From Gemmatimonadota bacterium (GTDB lineage Bacteria; Gemmatimonadota; Gemmatimonadetes; Gemmatimonadales; Gemmatimonadaceae): 24,790 nucleotides of DNA. Made by a program: the position numbers and the translations under genes. Location: positions 1 through 24,790 of the forward strand of contig JADJRJ010000007.1 of the NCBI GenBank assembly GCA_016712265.1, written 5' to 3'. The notes beneath the pieces are model-generated. The model made no database searches. It was not told the DNA's origin and was given only the letters and a program-made list of their open reading frames with translations. Positions 7,892 through 15,315 of this stretch are shown here, piece after piece (positions within the stretch are counted from its first letter, which is position 1; each line of letters opens with the position of its first letter).

Positions 7892-8245
7892 TTAGCGGAA
7901 CACCGGCCGCCACCAAATCGGCTGCGGCTGGTTCACAGGACGTCGGGGACGCCGAAGGCGCCGAGGATGGGCAAGCTCATAGGCGTAGTAGTCCCCCGAA
8001 GGGATGTAACGACACCCGGTCACCTCCACCGAGCCGACGATGCAGCCGGCGGGTAGGTCGCCCGGGCTGAACTTTGACTTCTTCCATGACGCGGGGTCAT
8101 CGGCCGGCGTCGCACTCGCGTAGATGTAGACTCGCCCGCGAACCTGGGTGGCAATGGAACGATACTCCGCCACCTTCTTGCCCTGCAGGATGAGCTCCGC
8201 GTATGGCTGGCGGATGCTGATTGCTCGGAGAATGCGAGGGGGCAT
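7892..8245 (-). CDS. ASCH domain protein
   Basis: A 117-residue single-domain protein beginning MPPRILRAISIRQPYAELIL, which holds the characteristic S-I-R-Q-P-Y-A start of ASCH folds. Then come GKKVAEYRS, RGRVYIYAS, a DLPAGCIVGSVEVTGCRYI segment, YYAYELAHPRRLRRP and the closing QPQPIWWRPVF. ASCH domains are PUA-like and are thought to bind RNA; a few members hydrolyse modified nucleosides. The substrate here is unknown. The start at 8245 is the first ATG of the conserved region. It converges on dinD with 19 bases between stops. Small ASCH genes of this type are common near mobile and defence genes. Confidence 0.8.
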   Translation of the reverse strand: MPPRILRAISIRQPYAELILQGKKVAEYRSIATQVRGRVYIYASATPADDPASWKKSKFSPGDLPAGCIVGSVEVTGCRYIPSGDYYAYELAHPRRLRRPRRPVNQPQPIWWRPVFR

Positions 8246-8378
8246 GAAAGTGGGGTCGATTCGGCGGGATTCTATGTCGGGCTCGGCCCCGCCGACAGTG
8301 CGTCATACACCCGGAAACACGGGTGGCGAACCTAATGACGGCGGGCCACCTTAGGGACGCGAGACCAACGGTAACCGA

Positions 8379-9300
8379 ATGCGACTCCTACCCAATGCGG
8401 GCAACCAGCGTGTCGTTGATGAGCTGAGCGTCCACCTGGCCTCCGCTGCATCGCTCGACATCGTGTCGGGTGCCTGCTCGCTCTTTGCGTTCTAAGCGCT
8501 CGCCAACGAGCTGGGGAGACTCTCCGGGGCGCGCTTCGTACTGCCGGCCGAAGAACAGCGCCTTGAACTCCTCGGTAGCACCGAGGACCGGGGAGCTCGC
8601 AACCAGCTCCGCAATCAGTCCATCGCCCGAGCCCTCACCGAATGGCTGAAGAGCCGGTCACAGGTGCGGATCACCCCACGGTTGCTCGGACAGGCGATGC
8701 TCGCCACCCGTGACGCGTCTCTACAGCCGACGGCCGTTCTTTCAGGCACGTGCGACTTTACAACCGCAGGGTTAGGGCTCACCCCGCAGGACCAGCTTGG
8801 CTTCGTGCAGGTGGCAGACCCCAGCGCTGAGCGCGTAGCGCTCGGTGCCTGGTTCGACAACCTCTGGGCTCGGCTTCCCAGCACCGGAGGCCTTGAACAC
8901 CTGCTTCGGCAGGTTGAGCGTGTGGCCGCGGACGAACCGCCGGCACTGATCTACCTGGCGATCCTCTATCGCCTCTTCCATCAGCAGGGAGAGGGGCTCG
9001 ACGAGGACCAGGTGGTGCGCGCGGCGACAGGTATTCGGGATACGGTGGTGTGGAAGAAGCTCTACCGGTTCCAACGAGATGGCGTCGTACGGGCGATCGA
9101 CAAGCTCGAACGCTACGGGGGGTGCATCATCGCCGACTCGGTGGGCCTCGGGAAGACCACGAACTGCGCAACGATCGCGTGCTGGTTCTTCGCGGCGCCG
9201 GCCGAGTCCTGGTTCACGTGAACAGCGAGCGCGTCGCTCCAGCAGGGGGCACCGTCTCGCGCTGGCCGTCGTCGATGGCGTCGGACTTTGCCAATCCTGT
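8379..9300 (+). pseudogene. truncated PLD-like/SNF2-family helicase remnant
   Basis: From the ATG at 8379 the reading begins MRLLPNAGNQRVVDELSVHL, LDIVSGACSLFAF, then an in-frame TAA at 8493-8495. The same frame goes on through LANELGRLSGARFVLPAEEQ, LTEWLKSRSQVRITPRLLG, LYRLFHQQGEGLDEDQVV and VWKKLYRFQRDGVVRAIDKL to the Walker A CIIADSVGLGKTT at about 9123-9161. This is the N-terminal phospholipase D-like part and first ATPase motif of a PLD-SNF2 helicase, a kind common in defence and modification loci. Right after the Walker A the frame slips: YELRNDRVLVL appears in the next frame, about ten residues too early. After that no helicase motif II-VI exists. The nonsense codon plus loss of roughly two thirds of the protein argue for real decay or a recombination junction near 9165-9220. 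Confidence 0.72.
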
Positions 9301-9315
9301 CGGGAGGGGTGCGCG

Positions 9316-9568
9316 ACCGACCGGCTCGTGCGGTCGGTTCCCATCCTCGAACTATTTAAGTCCCACTGAATAGTTCGCGCCCGTCCGCGGCAACTTGCAA
9401 ACGACATTTGCGAGTTGGCAGTGCGACGGGGCTTTCCGGTCGCTCGGCGCTGAACTATCCGGAATTTCCGGATTGTTCGCGCCGATCCGGCCCGGCCGCG
9501 GCGTTTGGTGCGTCATCGGCTGAGTCGGTCGCAGTCGCGCCGACAACTCCCGCACCGGTTTGTCGGCG
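9316..9568. repeat. cluster of five consecutive inverted repeats
   Basis: Five stem-loops follow one another between the helicase remnant and the tandem array. IR1 9316-9338: 8-base arms ACCGACCG/CGGTCGGT, 7-base loop. IR2 9348-9377: 9-base arms CGAACTATT/AATAGTTCG, 12-base loop. IR3 9391-9417: 11-base stem CAACTTGCAAA/TTTGCGAGTTG with one G-T pair, 5-base loop. IR4 9444-9485: GAACTATCCGGAA/TTCCGGATTGTTC about a single T with one T-T mismatch, extended by TCGGCGC/GCGCCGA with a one-base bulge. IR5 9538-9568: 9-base arms CGCCGACAA/TTGTCGGCG, 13-base loop. IR2 and IR3 are AT-rich for this genome. An AACT core recurs in IR2-IR5 and in the array downstream. Possible roles are a structured RNA, a recombination site or a decayed start of the array; nothing decides among them. 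Confidence 0.6.
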
Positions 9569-10658
9569 TCCGGACGCGGCCCGTGGCAGGGTTCATCCCG
9601 CGACTCGCCGCTACGCCGCGGTGGAACTTCACCCTGCACGCCCCCATGGCACGCCGCACCGGGCAGCCGGCGTGGGCCCCCTGCCGGCTGCGTGCGCCTC
9701 ACGGTCGACCTCGCGGTCACCGGCCTCGGCGGTCTCCCGAACGGTGGGGAGGGGATCGCGATCACCCGCTCGGACCACTTCCGCACCCGCGTTCGCCGGA
9801 ACTTCGCGGTACTTCAAGGGATCCGCGCTGTTGCCGCGACCGCTCAGACTGGTGTCGCCTCGGGCCGCGCTGGCGTCTGGCCGCAGAACATCGCCTGCTG
9901 AACACAGCGCATCAATTTCTGGCGAGGCTGCTCGGTCGTCTCCGCGGTCCGCCGAATCTTGTGAACACCGCGCCCGGTGCCCTCGCCGGCTCGCTCTGTG
10001 GCCGCTCAGCTTCGCCCGGCCTCGTTCGCGCGGTGCTGAACTCCTGGGCGATCCCGCCCTGGCATCTCGACGGCCCGCGCGGTCTACCGTGTCAGCCGCC
10101 GAACTTCCGGGCGACCTCGCCGAGTGGTCGGTCCGACCCGCGCAGTCTCCTCCGCCCGCCGCCCAACTCCCGCGCCACGCCGCCGAATGGTCGGTGCGGT
10201 CCGCGCAGTCTCCTCCGCCCGCCGCCCAACTCTCGCGCCACCCCGCCGAATGGTCGGTTCGGTCCGCGCAGTCCCCTCCGCCCGCCGCCCAACTCTAGCG
10301 CCACCCCGCCGAATGGTCGGTTCGGTCCGCGCAGTCCCCTCCGCCCGCCGCCCAACTCTCGCGCCATCCCGCCGAATGGTCGGTGCGGTCCGCGCAGTCC
10401 CCTGCGCTCGCCGCCCAACTCCAGGACGAACCCGCCCAATCGTCGGTGCGGTCCGCGCAGTCCCCTGCACTCGCCGCCCAATTCCAGGACGAAACCGCCC
10501 AATGGTCGGTGCGGTCCGCGCAGTCTCCTCGCAACGCCGCCCAACTCCCGAGCGAGCTCGCGCAGTCTCCTCTGCGGATCGCTCAGCTCCATGCGCACGC
10601 TGCCCAATCGCAGAAAGGACGCCCATCATCAGCTCCAAGCCAACCCGGCGCCGGTTAA
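9408..10658 (+). CDS. possible heptad-repeat protein, one internal stop
   Basis: The frame that gives alanine-led heptads is open from 9408 to 10658 except for one TAG at 10296-10298, where neighbouring copies have TCG in the same codon. Typical heptads are AELLGDP, AELPGDL, AEWSVRS, AQSPPPA and AQLPRHA. A heptad with fixed alanine then E/Q then L/W could form a coiled coil, but the many prolines argue against a regular one. Because the period is a multiple of three and the DNA is GC-rich, other frames are open as well: + strand 9505-10686 gives 393 codons with no stop, and a - strand frame from 10607 to 10092 also reads as heptads (LGGVARE type). The freely varying third base of the alanine codon favours the frame named here, but coding status is unproven. 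Confidence 0.3.
9825..10622. repeat. tandem array with 21-bp period and 63-bp higher-order unit
   Basis: At least 38 consecutive 21-base units run without a gap. From 10141 they group into a 63-base higher-order repeat of three different units, starting at 10141, 10204, 10267, 10330, 10393, 10456 and 10519; the last is followed by a shortened piece. The three subunits begin CGCAGTC, CCCAACTC and CCGAATGG. In the + frame starting at 9825, 36 of 38 heptads begin with alanine, using GCG, GCA, GCT and GCC freely, and the next codon always ends in a purine. There are no unique spacers, so this is not a CRISPR array. Units 1-4 are nearly identical and the outer ones diverge, as expected for recent amplification in the middle. 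Confidence 0.85.
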
Positions 10659-10798
10659 CACGGCGACGCTCAAGACGCGTAACTGACTATCTGGCAAATA
10701 CTTGCACGTCTGGCATCACTCTGCTCCGTCGCCCGTCACCGGGAAACACATGATCCGCCATTCAGGTGGAGCAGGAGTCTCCTCCGAACGGCACGGCC

Positions 10799-11434
10799 TT
10801 ACAGATCCACACACACCGGCGCATTCGCCGGTGCGTAGCCCAGGTCGCACACGCAGGCATTCACGTACGTCACCCCACCGGCCACCTCCACGCCGTGCGC
10901 CTCGTGGATGTGCCCGAACACATGCACGCGGAGTGCGCCGAGCGAGGGAATCCGAGCGGCCAGGGCCTCGCAGCCCACCCGCGCTCCGCGCGGCCACGCG
11001 ACCGTGTCCAGGAAGCCATGCGGCGGGCCATGCGTCACCAGCACCTGCACGTCCTTTGGAATCAGTGCCCACTTCTCCGCCAGGGCGTCGCCGCGTTCAA
11101 GATTGAACGCCCAGTCGTGGAACCACGGCTGCCACGGCGATCCCCAGAACCGCACGCCGTCGATCACGCAGCCGCTGTCGCGCAGGTAGGTCACGCCTGA
11201 TGGCACCAAGGACTCCGCCGCCTCGGGCGAGTGCTCGAAGGCGAAGTCATGGTTCCCGGCAATCAACACCTTGTGTGGGTGCGGCTGTGCGGCGAACCAG
11301 TCCATGAACGCCGAGATCTCGTCTAGTGATCCGCGGCCGGTCATGTCACCGGCATGCACCAGCACGTCTCCCTCGGGGAGGGGTGCCACGGCCTGGTGAC
11401 GGGAATGTGTGTCGCTGATGAGAACGAGGCGCAT
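10799..11434 (-). CDS. metallophosphoesterase (MPPED-like), second gene of nuclease-helicase operon
   Basis: An intact 211-residue calcineurin-like phosphoesterase: ISDTHSRHQA, VHAGDMTGRG, IAGNHDFAFEH, VTHGPPHGFLD and FGHIHEAHGVEV supply the full set of aspartate, histidine and asparagine metal ligands. GVRFWGSPWQPWFHDWAFN is typical of the MPPED1/2-like branch. These enzymes hydrolyse phosphodiesters or phosphomonoesters; the natural substrate is unknown. The ATG at 11434 is only 15 bases after the stop of the large nuclease-helicase gene (11450) on the same strand, so the two are almost surely co-transcribed and may be functionally coupled. A short inverted repeat CACCGGCG-CATT-CGCCGGTG (10814-10833) lies inside the last codons and could help end transcription, though no T-run follows. 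Confidence 0.9.
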   Translation of the reverse strand: MRLVLISDTHSRHQAVAPLPEGDVLVHAGDMTGRGSLDEISAFMDWFAAQPHPHKVLIAGNHDFAFEHSPEAAESLVPSGVTYLRDSGCVIDGVRFWGSPWQPWFHDWAFNLERGDALAEKWALIPKDVQVLVTHGPPHGFLDTVAWPRGARVGCEALAARIPSLGALRVHVFGHIHEAHGVEVAGGVTYVNACVCDLGYAPANAPVCVDL

Positions 11435-11449
11435 GGGGCGGCAGGCGGC

Positions 11450-14400
11450 CTACGGGCTCAACTCCCGGAACCGGCAGACCCCGTTCGCCAGCAACATCTG
11501 CCGCGGCGTCGAACACTCCGGCTCGAACACCCGCGGGCTCGCCACCAATATCGCCAAGCACCGCGCTCGCGACGTCGCCACGTTGAACCGGTTCCGGCTG
11601 AAGAGGAACTCAAGCCCGCGCGGCGCGTCGGCCGCACTGGATGCGGCCATCGAGTAGATCACCACTGGCGCTTCCTGTCCCTGGAACTTGTCCACGGTAC
11701 CCGCCGACACGCCATACGGGGACAGTCGCTCCACCAGGCGAGCCACTTGCGCGTTGTAGGCCGCGACCACGAGGATGTCGGCACCGGTAAGCTGGGCGCG
11801 TTCCCCCTCGGCGTTCGTCCATGTCGCCCCCGGGGCGGTCAGTTGGCGCACCAGCTGCTCCACCACGTCGACCTCGACGTCTGCGTACCCGCGATTCCCC
11901 TCATGCACGACCTCGACGACCCGCACGCCACTCCCATCGAACACCCCGCAGCCAGCGAGTACCTGCGCTTCCAACCCATCCTTCGACCGGAGCTGGCCTT
12001 CGTAGTACATCTCGGAGGTAAAGGCACAGACCTTGGGTGCGAGCCTCCAGGTGATCGGAAGAAACAGCCCCACATCGGGCGCGATCACCGAGCGCTCACC
12101 CAGCACATGATGCAGCGCCGAGTTGCCGACGCCGTCAGGATGACTTCCCTTCGTCGGTTGGTTTAGCTGCTGGGGATCGCCGAGCAACACGAGGCTCGCC
12201 GCGGCGCGCGAGACCACGACCGTGTTGGCCAGGGCCATCTGCCCGGCTTCGTCCACAAAGATGACGTCCACTGCGTGGGCGAGTTCGGGCCGCGCCCAGA
12301 ACCACGAGGTCGCCCCCATCACGTCGATGGCCTGTTCGTGAAGCAGCGCTGCCCCTTCCTTGTTGTCCGTGACCTCACGGATGGCCGACGATGCGTCGCT
12401 GGCGTCCTCCGCACTCACCTTATGCGCAATACGCACGTCCAACCGCAGCTCAACGGCGGCCTCGTGTACTGCCTCCAGGAGGTTGCGAATCGCCTTGTGG
12501 CTGTTGGCGGTCACCCCGACCTGTTTGCCGGCCTTGACCAGCGCGCAGATCATGCGGGCGCCGGTGTATGTCTTCCCGGCCCCGGGCGGACCCTGCACGG
12601 CCAGGGTACTTCGGTCCAACGTTATGGCCACACGTTCCGCCAGCCGCACGTCCGCGTTGCTGCCGTCAAACATGACGGGAGTGCCTCCGCGGGATTTCAA
12701 CCGTGGTGCCCTGCCGAGCAGCAGGTCACCCGCCGCGCCGAGGTCCGCCGACTCGAGGTCGCCGCTGGCCGCAACCCGCTCCCCAATGTCCAGCAGAGCG
12801 GCCTCCAGGATGCCGGGATTGATCCACGTATGCTCGAATGCGGTGGTCGCATGCAGGTCGGCGTTTGTCGGCCCCTTCGCTACGTCGATCGTGCGCAACA
12901 CGCGGTCGACGGCGACCACCTTTCCCCAGGTGCCGTCCTTCAGCTTGAGCTCACCCCCGGCACGGATCTCCATTTCCTGTGGAGGCCACGCATACCGATC
13001 GGTCACGGTGCCGGTGGGTTTGCCCTTCTTGCTCAGCTTCTGCCCAACCCGCGCGACAAACGCGAGCCCGGCGACGGCCTGCGGCTCGTCGACCAGCTCA
13101 TCTTCGGGCAAGTCGCGGAGCCGGAAGTACTCCCACCACGTCGCCTTGTCCTCGCGCCGATGCCAGTCCAACAGGTACGCCAGGATCCATCGCGCTTGTT
13201 GCTCAGCCGAGCGTGCCGCCCGCTCCTCGGGGATCCCCGCCAGGAGGCGCTCACGCAATGCCTCAACCTGTTCCGCCCTTTCGTCTGGCTCCTCCGGCTC
13301 CTCGATCGGTGGCACCGGACGCGGGAGGTCGACGCCACCGGCGATCGCGTGGCTTCGCACCGACTCCAGCCACTCGCGGAGCCGCCACGTCGATACGCAG
13401 TCGTCGCGGTTGTACCCCTCCACGGCAGCCCGGACCTCTGACGGCGCCTGTTGACCAACTCCCAACTGCAGGTGCTGCTCCATCGCCCGCAGGGCACGGT
13501 TGGCGTCCATCAGCTCCACGTCGCGCACGTACCCGTATGCCGGCTCGAGGTTCTTGATGGAGTACCGTTCGACGCCGACGTGCAGCCCCTGCTTGACCGC
13601 GGCGTAGAGGTCCACGAAGCGACCGCCTCGCAGCAGGGCATCGAGGTCGGTGGCACGGGTGGCGTATCGCCCCATCAACCGCTTGAACGCCGCAGGTTCA
13701 TACGGCGCGTAGTGGTAGACGTGCATGCCCGGGAAAACCGCCCACTGACGCATGATGCGGTCCATCACCGCCTCGAACGCGATACGTTCCTCGTGCGCGG
13801 TCAGCCCCCAGAACGCTTCGTACACCGGCGTCCCGTCATGTGCGATCGAGACGACGCCGAAGAGGTACTCTCGTCCGCCTTCCACAGCATGCGGGTCGCC
13901 CTCCAGATCGAGAAAGAGGTCGCCGGGTGAAGGCTCGGGGAGTCGGCCGAGTCCCTGGCCGGGTTCCGGTGCGCGCAGGCGATGTAGGGGGACGTCGAGG
14001 CCGCGAGAGGCGACCTGGGCCTCTGCCTGGGCAATCACTCGGGCATAGGACTCTACCGAGCCGCGCGAAGGCTTGAAGGGGAGGGCCTCCAGTTCGGCGA
14101 CAGCCGTCACTGTACCAATTCCGTGGGCGGCGAGTTCATCGCGCTGCACCCGGGTGACGCCGGCAATCAGCGAAAGGTGGTCATCGGCCAGCCGCCTCTC
14201 ACGACAGCTGCGGTGCCAGTGACACATCCCGCAGTGCTCCACCGGCTCCGGGTAGTGCGCCGCCGCGAGCGCGTCGGCCCCGAGGGCGATCCCATCGAGC
14301 AGCTGCCGTCGCACGAGGCGCGAATAGGCGGCATAGTCGTCGACGCGATATCGCTGGATGGGCGCCACCGGGTCCGGGGTCACGACGTAGAAGTACTCAG

Positions 14401-14897
14401 GGCGTGTGCCCTGCAAGTCGGCGACGAGTTCCGAGTAGAGCCCGAGCTGCAGGATGGTGCCCCCGCGTGTTTCCCTCGCGAGTTTGGTATCCGCGACCTC
14501 ATAGGACCAGGGGCCGAGGCGGGAAGGGGTGTCGACGCGCTGCAGGATGTCGGCGTAGCCAAACCACTGGCCGTCCCCGAGGGCGGCCTGCACGATCACG
14601 TCGGCGCCCTCCTGCATGGCGGCAATGGTGCGCGCCATGGACTCATCACGGTTGCCGATCCCGATGCCATTCAGGTCCACCACACGCTTGCCGGCGCTTG
14701 CGAGCTGCCGCACGTAGTTGGCCTCGTGCGCCTTGCCGCGCTCGATGAGGATGTCCAACAACGGGTCCTCGGCGCGGTGTACGCGGGCGCGAGTGCCCTG
14801 GGCGGCCCGCGAGGTCGAGGGCCGTGCGATGGCGGCACCCGAGGAAGTGCGACAGGTCGGTGGCGGAGAGGACGACGTGTGGGCCGTGGACGCGCAC
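11450..14897 (-). CDS. RecB-like (TM0106 family) nuclease / RNase H-like / SF1 helicase fusion, N-terminal frameshift
   Basis: A protein of about 1150 residues with three activities. Residues about 1-235 form a Cas4/RecB-like nuclease: LSATDLSHFLGCRHRTALDL, a metal-site D near WFGYADILQRV, EVADTK (about 131) and the cysteine cluster HCGMCHWHRSC (about 219-230), which with the N-terminal cysteine suggests an iron-sulfur cluster. About 325-500 is RNase H-like (FLDLEGDP, HYAPYE, YNRDDC). About 760-1140 is a DNA2/NAM7-type helicase: VQGPPGAGKTYTG, FVDEAGQM, LLGDPQQLNQP, TVDKFQGQEA and NVATSRAR. Such fusions are expected to unwind and degrade DNA ends. The GTG at 14897 begins the family start; the frame changes near 14808, after which everything is open. 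Co-transcribed with the phosphoesterase and divergent from the WYL regulator. Confidence 0.88.
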
Positions 14898-15315
14898 GAA
14901 AGGCAGGGTCGGTGTAGGCCGGGAAGGTACACCAGGGGACTGACAGGCGGCGACGACGTGGGCAGGACGTGTGGGTGTCAGTACCCCATCGCAGACTGGA
15001 TCGCAGCACCAGAAACGTCACCCGGCTTCCGGCTATCGACACTCCACCTGTATGCATTACTGCCCAGATCCCGCCCAAACGTACTTCGGCGCCTCCCTGC
15101 TCGCCGCATGGCTGGGTGGCGTCCTCCTGTGCTGGCCCGTCCCGCCCCGTGGACGCCACGAGCGCGAGGACAGGTCGAGTGTCAGACCCCCCGGCTACCC
15201 TGCAGACCCGAGGGAGTCACCCGCCGGGCCCGGCGGAGATGGGTGAGTGGGCATGTCAATGCCGGGTCCCGGTGTGGTGCTTCCTTCCTCGTCAGCCCCA
15301 CTGCACTCTTACGGC
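14898..15315. promoter_or_regulatory. 418-base divergent intergenic region with two PafBC-promoter-like sequences
   Basis: No gene is recognisable here. Two sequences on the + strand share GTGTCAG followed by a C-run. At 14975-14997, GTGTCAGTA, 8 bases, then CAGACT. At 15179-15201, GTGTCAGAC, 8 bases, then TACCCT. The mycobacterial RecA-independent damage promoter recognised with PafBC is TTGTCRGTG-N8-TANNNT. The first site has two mismatches in the left part and one in the right; the second has three in the left and matches the right fully. Both point toward the double-WYL gene. The match is suggestive only. A GC palindrome, CCGGGTCCCGG, is at 15263-15273. Confidence 0.3.

Noticed and set aside
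8305..8330. CACCCG-GAAACA-CGGGTG hairpin between the ASCH gene and the helicase remnant
   Set aside because: A 6-base stem with no T-run is too weak to call a terminator or riboswitch.
9391..9485. Inverted repeats considered as integron attC sites
   Set aside because: The outer ends do not match RYYYAAC and GTTRRRY, and no integrase gene or cassette structure is present.
10141..10581. 63-bp repeats considered as a CRISPR array
   Set aside because: The copies are directly adjacent, with no unique spacers, and the unit is itself built of 21-base subunits. No cas1/cas2 gene is nearby; the Cas4-like proteins are DUF2779 and helicase fusions, not CRISPR adaptation proteins.
9505..10686. A 393-codon open frame across the tandem array taken as the main gene
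   Set aside because: The freely varying base of each unit falls on a second codon position in this frame, changing amino acids at random; the frame starting at 9825 places it on the third base of alanine codons. Openness alone means little in GC-rich DNA with a period divisible by three.
10814..10833. CACCGGCG-CATT-CGCCGGTG hairpin as a terminator
   Set aside because: It is inside the last codons of the phosphoesterase gene and no T-run follows on either strand, so it is only mentioned with that gene.
12275..13454. Two long + strand frames opposite the nuclease-helicase
   Set aside because: They lie entirely over helicase and RNase H-like coding sequence on the other strand and carry no recognisable domain.
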